Below, in pieces: positions 23,048 to 34,948 of a DNA stretch of 64,000 nt. The position numbers were made by a program, and so were the translations under genes. The notes under the pieces were generated by a model. It ran no database searches, was not told the DNA's origin, and was given only the letters and a program-made list of their open reading frames with translations. How positions within the stretch are numbered: position 1 is the first letter of the stretch; each line of letters begins with the position of its first letter. Origin of the DNA: Linnemannia elongata. Its lineage: Eukaryota > Mortierellomycota > Mortierellomycetes > Mortierellales > Mortierellaceae. The DNA lies in NCBI GenBank assembly GCA_036320915.1, contig JAXBDG010000016.1:1364001-1428000 (forward strand), in the 5' to 3' direction.

Positions 23048-25246
23048 CCAAGAAAAATGAAAAAGGGGGTTGGCATCTGGTTTTGAAGTGGGACCATGAA
23101 CTCTCATTTTTTTTTTTTCCTTCAGCAATATTTTCCTTTTCTTTTTCTTGCTTGATCTTAATATGCCTTTTTCTTGTCAACTTTTCCTTTTCTTCTTCTT
23201 CATTCTCTTCATCGCAGTTATTCTCTTCTTGAATGATACTTCTCTTTTGGTTGTTGTATTTCCCACCGCCAACTTGATCATCGCTCTCGCTCTCGTACCT
23301 CTCTTTACCTCTTTTATCTTTTCCCTTGCCTTTTCCTTTTTCTGTGAGCGCCCCTTTATGCCTTTTCAAATCCAAAGGCTCATTGTCGGTAGCCTCCCAC
23401 GAAACAGTACCTTCGTCACCAGAACTCTCCTCTACAACATGCGGTCGCTTGGTCGATGATCGTTCGCCATTGAGGAGTGACTTGGAGGGACAGGATGACG
23501 ATGGATCCTCACAGTGCGTTGAGTTGTCACTGGCAAGAGCAGGTGGGGAGGACATTGTTGCACAGGTAGCAGACTTGGACTTGCACCACTCTTTCCAGAC
23601 AGCCAAAAAGTCCGCAGGGATGGTGCCAGTAGGAAAGATACCAAGAATACAGCGTTGGCGGCGGACAGCCCTTATGAAGGGACAACAGTCAAATGCTGGT
23701 AGTGGGTTCGGGGCGTTTATCTTCCAAGAAAGACAGCGTGCGTTCCAAGGCTTGACGTTTCCAAGCGGTGCCTTGTTCAAGCAGATCAAACAGTTGTAAT
23801 CTTGCGCGTCTGTACCCTGGCAGAGACGGTGGCCCTTGAAGCCCCAGTGGTGGCGACAACTTAACACCGTGTTACCTGACTTGTCCTCATACTGACTTGG
23901 TAGGTCGCCACCTATGCTGAAGAAGGTGCCATCATTCACCGTATAGTACTGGCTCCCTCCATTGCCATCAGAGGAGGCGGATTGACTTATAGCTGTTGGC
24001 GGCTGGCCGGTAGTTGGGATGGGGAAGTGGTCAACACCCACGTTAGGTGCATCTGGAGCGGATGCTGTGACTGCTGTAGGAGGAAGCTGTGGAATGGCGC
24101 TCGGATCGACATGTGTAGTTGGTGCAGACGCCACGGCAGAGACCATACTTGGAGAGACGGGATGGGTACCCATGTTCGCCGGTGAAGTGGCAATATTTTT
24201 GAAAGCGTCGGCAATGGTGGGCACAGGTGGAGCGATCTTGGCGACTTTTTTCTTTATGAGGCCGTTGGAGGTATTAGGGTCATAGAGGCTCGGGTCGTGG
24301 TAGGTAATAGCGAAGTCCTCTGGAATCACATCGTGATGAGCCTCGTGAGGATCATGGGCAATTATGTTGTTCTTGCTAATGTCGTTGCTGCTGTCGTTGC
24401 TGCTAGAGTTACTGGGTTTGTTGCTGGTGTTGTTGTTGTGAGCGCGCTGATTGTGAAGGACTGCCTTTCCTCTTCCCTTTCTACCCTCAAGTGGTGTAGC
24501 AGGGGAAAGAAACTGGCTGTTGCCGTTGCTGTGGTTGGTGTTGTTAACCGTCTTTGGTCTTCCTTTTTTGACAGTCGCAGAGGTGTAATAATTGGGCTGA
24601 GGTTGCTGTGGTGTAAACTGAAACTGGTATGGCGATGAAAGGGGTTGTTGAAAAGAGGGAAGAAATTGTTGAGATGAAGAGAGCTGCTGAGGGGGCAGAT
24701 GTTGTAAAGTGTAAGGAAAAGGTGAGTTGGAATGTGGCTGAGGGGGAGAGAGGAAGCTGTAGCCGGAATGTGGGTAGTTGGCCATTTGTGTGAGATACTC
24801 CTGAGGAAAAGGGAAATGACCGGGCAGTTGAGGGAGAAGAAATTGGGCGGTTGGATACCCTGTGGTTGATGTGGGCATGTTGATATCACCGTTGTAGTCT
24901 TCCTCTTCCCCTCCTTCTCCTTCTTCCACGCCTTCCACACTTTCCTCCTCTGTCTTGTCAAGCTCCGAGTCAAGTGGTTTTCCTTTAGAGGGAATTGCAC
25001 GACGCGTAGATGACGCCTTTCCTTTGGGAAAGTGAGAAGGAAGGTTGCTAATTGATAAAAAATAAAATGAAATCAGAGCATCAATATTGAGTAAACTGAA
25101 AAAACCAATAAACCTTAACAATCAGTATATAGCGCATAGCAGAGAGTAAAGTTTAAGTACCTTCCAACCTGCGTCCCATCGCGAAGTATAATTGGAGGCC
25201 TTGGTTCAGAGGAAGGCTTATTATGTCCTTTGGGTGTTTTTGCCAT
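23037..25246 (-). CDS. Helitron-borne accessory protein with Cys/His domain (copy 1)
   Basis: Exons 25246-25161 and 25047-23037 (113-nt intron, GTACTT donor, TTAG acceptor) join in phase to about 698 aa, starting MAKTPKGHNKPSSEP. Residues about 60-180 are acidic, then Gln/Pro-rich. KKGRPK near 191 resembles an AT-hook. An Asn/Ser stretch follows. Residues about 415-525 form the only ordered-looking domain, with about ten Cys and several His: CRHHWGFKGHRLC, then NCLIC, ARCLSW, DCCPF, RCILG and EWCKSK. The C-terminal 150 residues are highly charged (Lys/Glu). I know no named family for it. Its orientation with RepHel and location inside the element suggest a captured or element-specific DNA- or chromatin-binding factor, which is inference. 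Confidence 0.75.
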
Positions 25247-25415
25247 TGTTGGTTTGATGAGTAGGGGATGAAGCTATGTGGTTGTGGGAGAAATTCGAAG
25301 GTGTGAACATAATAAGAAAGAAGAAAGAAAACAAATATAAAGGCGTTGGCCTCAAGAGGTTTTATTGACGCGGTACGGTTTTTAAGAAACGCATTATGTA
25401 AGACACTAGGGCGTT

Positions 25416-25451
<36 letters not shown>

Positions 25452-25508
25452 GCAATGTGGTATCTATTTATTTGGTTTTCTGTATGCTTGTTAAATTGAG
25501 CTGCGCTG

Positions 25509-28500
25509 TTAAAGCGCTGCTTTGAAAACTATGTTTCTAGTATAATATCCTTCGACTGTTGTAAAGGGTGATGTTGGTGTGTTTGAAGGTCGAAGCATTG
25601 TGGGAGCGTTAAGAATAAGGACTTTTAGGTTGTCTGGGTTTGAACATCTGGAAAGAGCTACATATAGTTGCCCGTGTGAAAAAACAGGTTGGTTTAGATA
25701 GACACCCGTTGTTGTTAGTGTCTGTCCTTGCGCCTTGTTGATGGTAAGAGCGAAAGCAGGTCGGATTGGAAATTGCAAGCGTGTGAATTTAATTGGAGAG
25801 GTGCCGTCTTCCTTTGAGGTGAGGGGAATTCGTGGGATGAGAACGGTGTTGTCAGTGAATGATCCTGCAATGATCTTTGCTTCTATAACGTATTCGCCGA
25901 GTTTTGTTACTTGTAGTCGTGTGCCATTGCACATTCCTCGTTTTGTTGAAACGTTACGTAAAAGGATGATTGGTTGACCGATTTTGAGTGTAATTATATG
26001 TTGTGGGAGGCTATTGTCGTCCAGTGTGCCAAGGTACTCTGGTGTAAAATGGACCACGTCATCGGGGTTGATATCGGTGTAGTTGATGCTGGTGTATGTT
26101 TTTTGATTGTCTGAATGGAACATGTTGGTGGCGAGATCGTTGATTCTGTTGACGTCAACGTTCAATGGGCATAAGATTGCTCTGTCGCTCAGTGTGTTAG
26201 GGTTGAAGGTTGGTTCTTCGATGTTGGGGAAGATGGCACGTATGAGTTGTTTTTCATAGTTGTCGTCAGTGTTTTCTCCTGTTGGCTGAAGGATCACTTC
26301 TTCTGGTATCTTGATGTAGTCGTGGTGGATCCCGTTGCTGTACGTTTGCTCAGTGCCGTCTCCTACTCTAAGCAAATAGTTGACGTAGGCTTGGTGCTTT
26401 GTGTTGTCTCCAATCCGCAAGTTTTTCGTTAGGTTGAATGTTGTGATGTGGTTCCAGATATCTGTTGAGTTTTTCAGTGATGCGTTGGTGACGTCTAGTT
26501 GTGTGCCGTGTTGAACGATTGGTAGTGTTTGTCGAAAGTCGCCACCGAAGACGATGAGTTTGCCGCCAAAAGGGGTGTTTGGATTATCCATCAGATGTCG
26601 GAAGGTACGGTCGACACATTCAAACACTTTTCTGTGCAACATTGGTGCCTCGTCCCAGAAAATGATTGACGCGTCGATGATTGCTTTGCCAAGTAGACAC
26701 TTTTTGGTAAGGTTGCAGTAGGTGTGCTTGTCGATAGTGAGTGGTATGCCGAGTGCTGAGTGTGCTGTATGTCCCTCGTGCAAGATGATACTGGCGATGC
26801 CTGATGAGGCGACGACGACCGCAGGTCGTTTTAGGTGTCCCCGCGTGTACTCTATGAGTGTATTGTTGAGAAAGGTTTTGCCTGTTCCACCTGGCCCGTC
26901 AATAAAAAAAAGCCGCTCCTTTGTGTTGTTGGATATGGCTACTGTGATGATGTTGAAGATTGTTTTCTGCTCTTCATTGAGTTGTGTCAAGTGGGTTATG
27001 GCGAGTTGTGCGTACTCCATGATGGTTGGCTCATGGTGTGTTCGTTCTAGGTCGTTGTAAGGGTCCGTCGGCAACTCGATAATGTTGTTTTTGGTTTGCT
27101 GGGGCAGTGTTGGGTATTTTTCGAGACCTGATCCCATGTCCAACAGGAGAGTGTTGAGGTGGTGTAAGGTGTTGTTCTTGGCGTCAATTCCAGCTTGTTT
27201 GTCATTCGCGGGGTAAAGCCGGCTCCGTCTTGCTTTGTAAACAAAATCAGCAGAAAGTGCATCCGCAAATAAAGTCCACAGGCGTTTTGGGTCGGAAGGT
27301 GCACAACAGGTAAGAATCGTGGCAAAAAGATAGCGGAGGTGTCGAGGGTGTTGCAATTTCTCGGCTTCCTCGAGGCAGTTGATCCATTCAGCGTCATCTT
27401 TGAGAAGTCCCCGCGCCTGAGCTGCCGCCCAAAAAGATCCATAGGTGCGACCTTGATATGTTCTTAACTCCTCAAAACTTTTGGCGCCAGGAACGTGCAT
27501 AAGCAGTACGCGCAGCATGTATCGCTCGCCGTCTTTGGGATGGACGGTGAATATGCGGCTGATGGCATTTCGTTGATGTCGTGGGTGCCAGGAACGGGCC
27601 TTGTGGTCGTAGGTGTAGTGTTCCGGGAGGTTGTAGTAGGTGTATTTTTTTGCGTCGTTGTTGGTGGCGTTGAGTTTGAAATAGGCCATCAACATGCTGT
27701 CGCTGTTCTTTTCAACTGCCTGCTTTACGGTCGTTCCTTTTCTTATCGTGACCAAGTGTTGTCCTGGTAGGTGGACTTGAAGCCGAAAGACAGTAGGCGA
27801 ATGTCCATGAAGAGGAAGCTTGAGTATTCTCCACATGGCCTCACAGGAAGAGACGTATCTAGATTAAGAATTGGTATTTGCTAGAGGAGTAAGTACACAT
27901 CATTGTATTTCTTTGTGTTTGAAGTAAACATTGTATAAATATCATACCTGGCATCCAGATATTCGGTTATCTCATCTCGGGCAGAGTCTTTCGCAAGACC
28001 AACTTTGGCGCGGTCATGACCCTTGTGAACGTACTTGTACAGATATTTCACCGCTTTGATAGAGTGGCAGATCTCGACATTGATATGGGCATCGTACTTG
28101 GTCGTGAGCCACACATTGTGCGGAACAACCCAAGAGTTGTCGATTGGTTGGTTGTGTCGATTGATATGGCAAGGTCCTTGCCGGCGGCGGTAAAGCGGGT
28201 ATGCGTCCTTCTGGGCAATAGTAGTGTCTTGTAGTGACTTTGGAAATCCCTTGGAGCAGTACCATTTGCCATTAGCACCTTCTACCATGCAAGGTTGGTG
28301 TTTGTGCTGCTCGCCGCAAGGTGCATGGATCATCGAGCGGGTAACGGAAGCGTACGTCAACGGGTGTTTGTCTTTGTCGGGGAGTTCGGCGGAAACAATG
28401 GTGTCATAGTCTGCAGGTGTTTTGGGCTTGTGATCAGGATGGAGGATGAGAAGGATATGACAGTGTGGTAGTCCTCGCTTCTGAAATTCCACGACCCAGC

Positions 28501-31500
28501 AGTATCCAATTACTTTGCCCAACACGCCATACAAAAGCAGGTCATCGAGTAGCGCCCTGAGTTTGACGGCAAAGACCCGTGTGGTGAGGTCTGGGCGGTC
28601 AGTTGCTGTCTGTCCTCCGATGAGGTACTTAGTGATCTCTGGCCATTTGGGGTTGCAAGTAAAGGTAATAAATAAGTCGGGTTTGCCGAGTCGGTTTACT
28701 ATTGCTATTGAGTCCTGGAATTGTTGCTGCATGTGTCGGGGTCCTCCAGTGAAGGACGACGGAAGGACAGTTGGGTGACCGATGTCGCTGGTGGTTGTGC
28801 CATCGTTTGCGGTATAGGCGTCGGCGAGGCCTTGGTGCTGTGCTGTCAAGAATTCGTCTTGGTTGTCGCGGAGCCACCGTAGGCGATTACCCTCAATTTT
28901 GGCATACTGGTCGACGATGTATTGTTGCAAGAGCCGGCCGAACATAAGGGTGTAACATCTGCGGTCGGTGATGGAATATGGTCGCATCTGTAGGCGGTAG
29001 GCGTAGAACTCTCTGCAAGAGATAAAGTGTGAAGAGTCTTCTTTGAGGTGTTCTTCATGCGTCTGTTGGTTGTAGTCGGTGAGTTGCGCGGAAGGGAGGT
29101 CGTAACTTTCCAGAATGTCGATGATGTTGTTGTTGTAATTGTTGCTTTCTTGTTGATGTTCTGTTGAGGTGTCGATTCCATTGGTGTTGGTGGCAATGAA
29201 ATATTGCTGGTGATTGTTGAAGGGTGCGTTGTTAATGACAGTGTTGTTGTGCATGTAGAACCACTCAAAGGGGTTATGCTTGAAGCTGTTTTTGAGGTAG
29301 ACTTGGTATGTCCAACCATGCTCTCCTGCTGGGTGCATGAGTACATAGTAAAGTGCGTCGTAGGATGGATGGGTTTCCCAGATGCGTGTAAATGGGAAGT
29401 TGGGATTGGCTTCGTGTGTCTCCAGTATGATGTCCCTGTCACCGAGGAAGCTGTCGCCGCTGTCCGGAAATAAGACAGCAATCTCTGTTGTTGTAGGTTT
29501 GTCATATTGGTATTGGCGTTGATTGTTGCTAGTGCTGTTAATGTCGCCTCGGATGATGAACGTGAGGTTATTGTGCTGAGCATCGTGGTAGTTGAGTTCA
29601 TGTTCCCGCATAGATTTGTATATGCCGCTGAATGGGTTGATTGATGTCAACCATGTCTCGAGGTCCTTTAGTCGAGTGACGCTTAGTGTGTTCTTGAAGA
29701 CGTTGTTTCGGAGGGTGGCCTGCATGTCGGGATCGTAAAAATATATTTGCGAAAATCCAGGGGTCTTGTTGTTTGTTGGAAAGACTGATCCGATTCTGTG
29801 CATAATCTGTCCGCTAATGCGAAAGGTGAATGCGCCCTTCTTATTGTTGGCAAGATTGTGGTCTAGATTGCATCGCATGGAGGCGAACGCCATTGCTGAG
29901 TTGTATTTTCTGATGTTGTGATAGAATGTTTTGCCTCGCAATAGATCCATGATTTTGTTGTAAGGCATGATTTGTGGAAGGGTGATTTGTCCCTTGCTGC
30001 AACATATCGAGAAGACTGGGTTGGTCCTTGAGCCGGCTGAGCGTTCTTGTATCCATACCAAAGCGTGGCAGTGAGGGCACTCTGTCATTGCTTGTAAGTT
30101 ATGGCGCATCTCTTTCTCGTTCACGTCTGGTCCGCAAATAAGACCCTGTGTGAATGGGCGCCGCGCGATTGGTACAGTATGAATCGTGTTGAAGGGACAT
30201 TGGCGGTTTGCTTTTGTAAGGTGTGATGTTTTCCCGCAAGTGGCGCAGATGCCGCGGGCTTTATTGGAAAGTGGGTAAGGTACGGGTAGAGGAAGGTCCT
30301 CGGCATGACTGTATGATGGTACAATAATAAAAGAGTTGCATTAGTGGCTTGTACGTGTTTACAAAGATGAATGGTGTTACTGCTATTCTTTAGCAACTCA
30401 TTCTGTTCCTTTGCCCTGGCCCCCAACATTTCAATACCTCGCCTTCCTGTAGTTTACTTCTCTTCTTGTCTTGCAGTACAATATATTTCTACTCTTCTAT
30501 TACACTCTCCTCACTTATTTTCATTTTTATTTTCTGTTCACACCCGTTACGTCTGCCTCAGATTCCGGCAATTGCATGTTTACTCATTAGCCTTCCCAAA
30601 AAAACAATAGGTTCATACCTGTGTGGAACAAAGGAGCTTTCATCATCGTCATCTGTGAGATCGTTGTCACTGTCATCGGAAACATAGTGGACATAGTCGA
30701 TGTCGCTCCCGCTTTCATTGTAGTCGTTTGGCAAGGACTCCATAGCTCTTGATAAAGGGGTTGCTGAAGTGGTTGCCTCCTTTGTTGGTTTATTTGCACT
30801 GGTGTTGTTGCTATGCGTGCAAGTGATAATACATCGTAGTGTTATGTTAAATGTTATAGCAGACATTTTCATGCTAAAGCAGATGCGGTCAAGACTCAGT
30901 CAAAGTGTTCGTTTGAATGTGCACCTACACGTCATACTGTCTCTTAGGACATAAATAAGATGTGGACCTGGAGTGGTCTGTACCATGACATGTTGAACAG
31001 TGTGTCCTGTGCCCCTTACACAAATGGGAAGAAGAGCGACAATGATCTGTCCCATTGCATGTGTTGCAAAAACGTTGCTTCTTGATGGGTGGTCTTAGTA
31101 AGAAAGGAGGAGTATTGAGATAAGTCAATATAGTAAGAGTACATGTGGTTCAAAACAAAGATATGCAGTAATAAACAGAAGAGCGGGGGGGAGAGATTTA
31201 CCTATAGTTGTCACACTTTGTGGACAAAGAGTTGTGATGGCCTGGTCGCAGGCAACTGTCGCATGCCTTGGAAGAGGGTGGGTATGTTGCACATTGAGTT
31301 ATGGTAGTTGGTGTGTATGGAGATGTAGTGAAGGGCTGTACTACTTGTTGCTCAAATGGTAGGAATTGTTGCGCATGGATGTCGTAGTAAAAAAGAGGGT
31401 TGCAATTTAACGGATGATCTGTGAGGGAGTAAAGTGGTACATAGTTGTACGGTTCTTCATATGCTTGTAATGTAGAAGGATTTATCTCTATGGTGTGTTG

Positions 31501-31632
31501 TTGGAAGTCTTGAAGTTGAGGTTGAAAAAGTGGGTTGTAAAGCTCACATGGAAGGGAGAGCATTGGTAAACCCAATGAATCGATAGGGATGCGGTTTAGG
31601 TTGTTTTCGACTTGTAACAGCGGTGTTGACAT
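25509..31632 (-). CDS. Helitron RepHel transposase (copy 2)
   Basis: Exons 31632-31202, 31093-30938, 30810-30619, 30308-27948 and 27858-25509 give the same protein of about 1829 aa as copy 1: four C-x2-C-x4-H-x7-C knuckles, the HUH/two-Tyr nuclease and the Pif1-like helicase. Introns are 108, 127, 310 and 89 nt. Exon 4 begins upstream of the GTG at 30124: reading in from 30308 adds the fourth knuckle CATCGKTSHLTKANRQC. The joint between exons 4 and 5 restores the conserved YLDARYVSSCEAMWRI block. The third exon's start (30810) has an alternative in-frame acceptor further upstream. Confidence 0.92.
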
Positions 31633-32579
31633 TGTGTCTTATTTAGGAGTATGTAACTGAGGAAGGAAAATGGTGAAGGGGAAAAGAAAACAGGGTAGCT
31701 TGGTATACAATAAAAGTAGGCTATGTCCTCACAACCTATTGTGCTGTACTTTACAAACTTCGGTAATTGGACAATATAGCGTCATGACACCTCCAAACTC
31801 CCTCTGTATCACGGACATAATGCAGGCAATGTTTGAATATGTTCTATACAAATGCTCCGAGTTGTGTTAGTTCTCAACATTTAGAAAACAATGTCATACG
31901 ATGAATCATAGTACTTGAAACAGATTGAAGCTTAGTCTTTCGCCTGTAGAATGCATTTCAGTGATGGTGCTCATCCATTTCAATGTGCGACGAAAGGAAA
32001 AGTAAATACTCGCTAACGGTTTAAGTACATGCTCGCTAACGGCACTTTGCACGTCAAAAAGAGAAAGAACAATATTCACAGTGAGATCAATGCTTGGCAA
32101 ATGAAAACGGTAATGTCAATGTTCAAAAAGAGTGTATTGAAGTAAATGGTGAGCTAGCATTGTACGAAAAGTGATGACATTGAACAAATCACGTAAATAA
32201 AGACATAAACAAACGCTTGTTATAAAGTGTGAATTTATTTCATATGCCAAAAAATGATAAAGTACAAATATGGACGTTTGTCGCTGTTAGTATTGCTATG
32301 ATGGTGTTGCTATAGCGTAGAAAATGAAGTGCAATGTTCGTATTCGCATATGAGAAATGAGGAGTGCAGATAAAGAGATAAAAAGAAGGAAAAGAAAAGA
32401 AAAAAGAAAGGCTATTTGAGAGTTGTTGAGAGTCAGAGACTGCATAAAAAAAGGCTATTTGAGAGTTGTTGAGAGTCAGAGACTGCATAAAAAAAGATAA
32501 ATGAGAAAAGAAGAGTGAAGAGTGAAGATAAAAAGGAAAAGAAAAGAACAAAAAAAGACTATTTGAGTGTTGTTGAGAG
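31633..32579. other. Non-coding spacer inside Helitron copy 2
   Basis: Same content as the copy 1 spacer: putative RepHel promoter, no gene, and the 43-bp repeats at its right side. Confidence 0.5.
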
Positions 32580-34789
32580 TCAGAGACTGCCCAAGAAAAA
32601 TGAAAAAGGGGGTTGGCATCTGGTTTTGAAGTGGGACCATGAACTCTCATTTTTTTTTTTTCCTTCAGCAATATTTTCCTTTTCTTTTTCTTGCTTGATC
32701 TTAATATGCCTTTTTCTTGTCAACTTTTCCTTTTCTTCTTCTTCATTCTCTTCATCGCAGTTATTCTCTTCTTGAATGATACTTCTCTTTTGGTTGTTGT
32801 ATTTCCCACCGCCAACTTGATCATCGCTCTCGCTCTCGTACCTCTCTTTACCTCTTTTATCTTTTCCCTTGCCTTTTCCTTTTTCTGTGAGCGCCCCTTT
32901 ATGCCTTTTCAAATCCAAAGGCTCATTGTCGGTAGCCTCCCACGAAACAGTACCTTCGTCACCAGAACTCTCCTCTACAACATGCGGTCGCTTGGTCGAT
33001 GATCGTTCGCCATTGAGGAGTGACTTGGAGGGACAGGATGACGATGGATCCTCACAGTGCGTTGAGTTGTCACTGGCAAGAGCAGGTGGGGAGGACATTG
33101 TTGCACAGGTAGCAGACTTGGACTTGCACCACTCTTTCCAGACAGCCAAAAAGTCCGCAGGGATGGTGCCAGTAGGAAAGATACCAAGAATACAGCGTTG
33201 GCGGCGGACAGCCCTTATGAAGGGACAACAGTCAAATGCTGGTAGTGGGTTCGGGGCGTTTATCTTCCAAGAAAGACAGCGTGCGTTCCAAGGCTTGACG
33301 TTTCCAAGCGGTGCCTTGTTCAAGCAGATCAAACAGTTGTAATCTTGCGCGTCTGTACCCTGGCAGAGACGGTGGCCCTTGAAGCCCCAGTGGTGGCGAC
33401 AACTTAACACCGTGTTACCTGACTTGTCCTCATACTGACTTGGTAGGTCGCCACCTATGCTGAAGAAGGTGCCATCATTCACCGTATAGTACTGGCTCCC
33501 TCCATTGCCATCAGAGGAGGCGGATTGACTTATAGCTGTTGGCGGCTGGCCGGTAGTTGGGATGGGGAAGTGGTCAACACCCACGTTAGGTGCATCTGGA
33601 GCGGATGCTGTGACTGCTGTAGGAGGAAGCTGTGGAATGGCGCTCGGATCGACATGTGTAGTTGGTGCAGACGCCACGGCAGAGACCATACTTGGAGAGA
33701 CGGGATGGGTACCCATGTTCGCCGGTGAAGTGGCAATATTTTTGAAAGCGTCGGCAATGGTGGGCACAGGTGGAGCGATCTTGGCGACTTTTTTCTTTAT
33801 GAGGCCGTTGGAGGTATTAGGGTCATAGAGGCTCGGGTCGTGGTAGGTAATAGCGAAGTCCTCTGGAATCACATCGTGATGAGCCTCGTGAGGATCATGG
33901 GCAATTATGTTGTTCTTGCTAATGTCGTTGCTGCTGTCGTTGCTGCTAGAGTTACTGGGTTTGTTGCTGGTGTTGTTGTTGTGAGCGCGCTGATTGTGAA
34001 GGACTGCCTTTCCTCTTCCCTTTCTACCCTCAAGTGGTGTAGCAGGGGAAAGAAACTGGCTGTTGCCGTTGCTGTGGTTGGTGTTGTTAACCGTCTTTGG
34101 TCTTCCTTTTTTGACAGTCGCAGAGGTGTAATAATTGGGCTGAGGTTGCTGTGGTGTAAACTGAAACTGGTATGGCGATGAAAGGGGTTGTTGAAAAGAG
34201 GGAAGAAATTGTTGAGATGAAGAGAGCTGCTGAGGGGGCAGATGTTGTAAAGTGTAAGGAAAAGGTGAGTTGGAATGTGGCTGAGGGGGAGAGAGGAAGC
34301 TGTAGCCGGAATGTGGGTAGTTGGCCATTTGTGTGAGATACTCCTGAGGAAAAGGGAAATGACCGGGCAGTTGAGGGAGAAGAAATTGGGCGGTTGGATA
34401 CCCTGTGGTTGATGTGGGCATGTTGATATCACCGTTGTAGTCTTCCTCTTCCCCTCCTTCTCCTTCTTCCACGCCTTCCACACTTTCCTCCTCTGTCTTG
34501 TCAAGCTCCGAGTCAAGTGGTTTTCCTTTAGAGGGAATTGCACGACGCGTAGATGACGCCTTTCCTTTGGGAAAGTGAGAAGGAAGGTTGCTAATTGATA
34601 AAAAATAAAATGAAATCAGAGCATCAATATTGAGTAAACTGAAAAAACCAATAAACCTTAACAATCAGTATATAGCGCATAGCAGAGAGTAAAGTTTAAG
34701 TACCTTCCAACCTGCGTCCCATCGCGAAGTATAATTGGAGGCCTTGGTTCAGAGGAAGGCTTATTATGTCCTTTGGGTGTTTTTGCCAT
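32580..34789 (-). CDS. Helitron-borne accessory protein with Cys/His domain (copy 2)
   Basis: Exons 34789-34704 and 34590-32580; the product is identical to the copy 1 accessory protein. The ATG at 34789 is 160 bp inside the Helitron 5' end, so its promoter must lie within that short terminal segment (copy 2) or, for copy 1, partly in the preceding unit. Confidence 0.75.
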
Positions 34790-34948
34790 TGTTGGTTTGA
34801 TGAGTAGGGGATGAAGCTATGTGGTTGTGGGAGAAATTCGAAGGTGTGAACATAATAAGAAAGAAGAAAGAAAACAAATATAAAGGCGTTGGCCTCAAGA
34901 GGTTTTATTGACGCGGTACGGTTTTTAAGAAACGCATTATGTAAGACA

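Larger units (their letters stand above)
15862..25405 (-). mobile_element. Helitron, tandem copy 1 (9,544 bp)
   Basis: A full Helitron on the minus strand. Its 3' end (15862-15865) reads CTAG, the CTRR-type terminus, seven bases after a stem TTGCCA/TGGCAA whose loop is a 32-base poly-A (poly-T 15876-15907 on plus). Its 5' end (25405) starts TGTCTTACATAATGCG, not the canonical TC. The host base after CTAG is T. Gene order 5' to 3' is accessory gene (25246-23037), then RepHel (22089-15966). No target duplication is present, as expected of Helitrons. All open frames are identical between this copy and copy 2. Confidence 0.93.
25406..34948 (-). mobile_element. Helitron, tandem copy 2 (9,543 bp)
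   Basis: Second complete unit, same orientation. On the minus strand its CTAG terminus (25409-25406) is followed with no spacer by the TGTCTTAC start of copy 1. Its own 5' end at 34948 is preceded by a host A (plus-strand flank TCGGCCCC). The whole pair therefore sits between host A and T, the standard Helitron target. The T-tract at 25420-25450 has 31 bases. Confidence 0.93.

Noticed and set aside
22697..23128. Phe/Ser-rich 143-codon frame with internal repeats
   Set aside because: Generated by the 43-bp tandem repeat and A-rich DNA; no initiation context or domain.
24362..25000. 212-codon frame in the Helitron accessory gene region
   Set aside because: Shadow of the accessory protein in another frame; low complexity.
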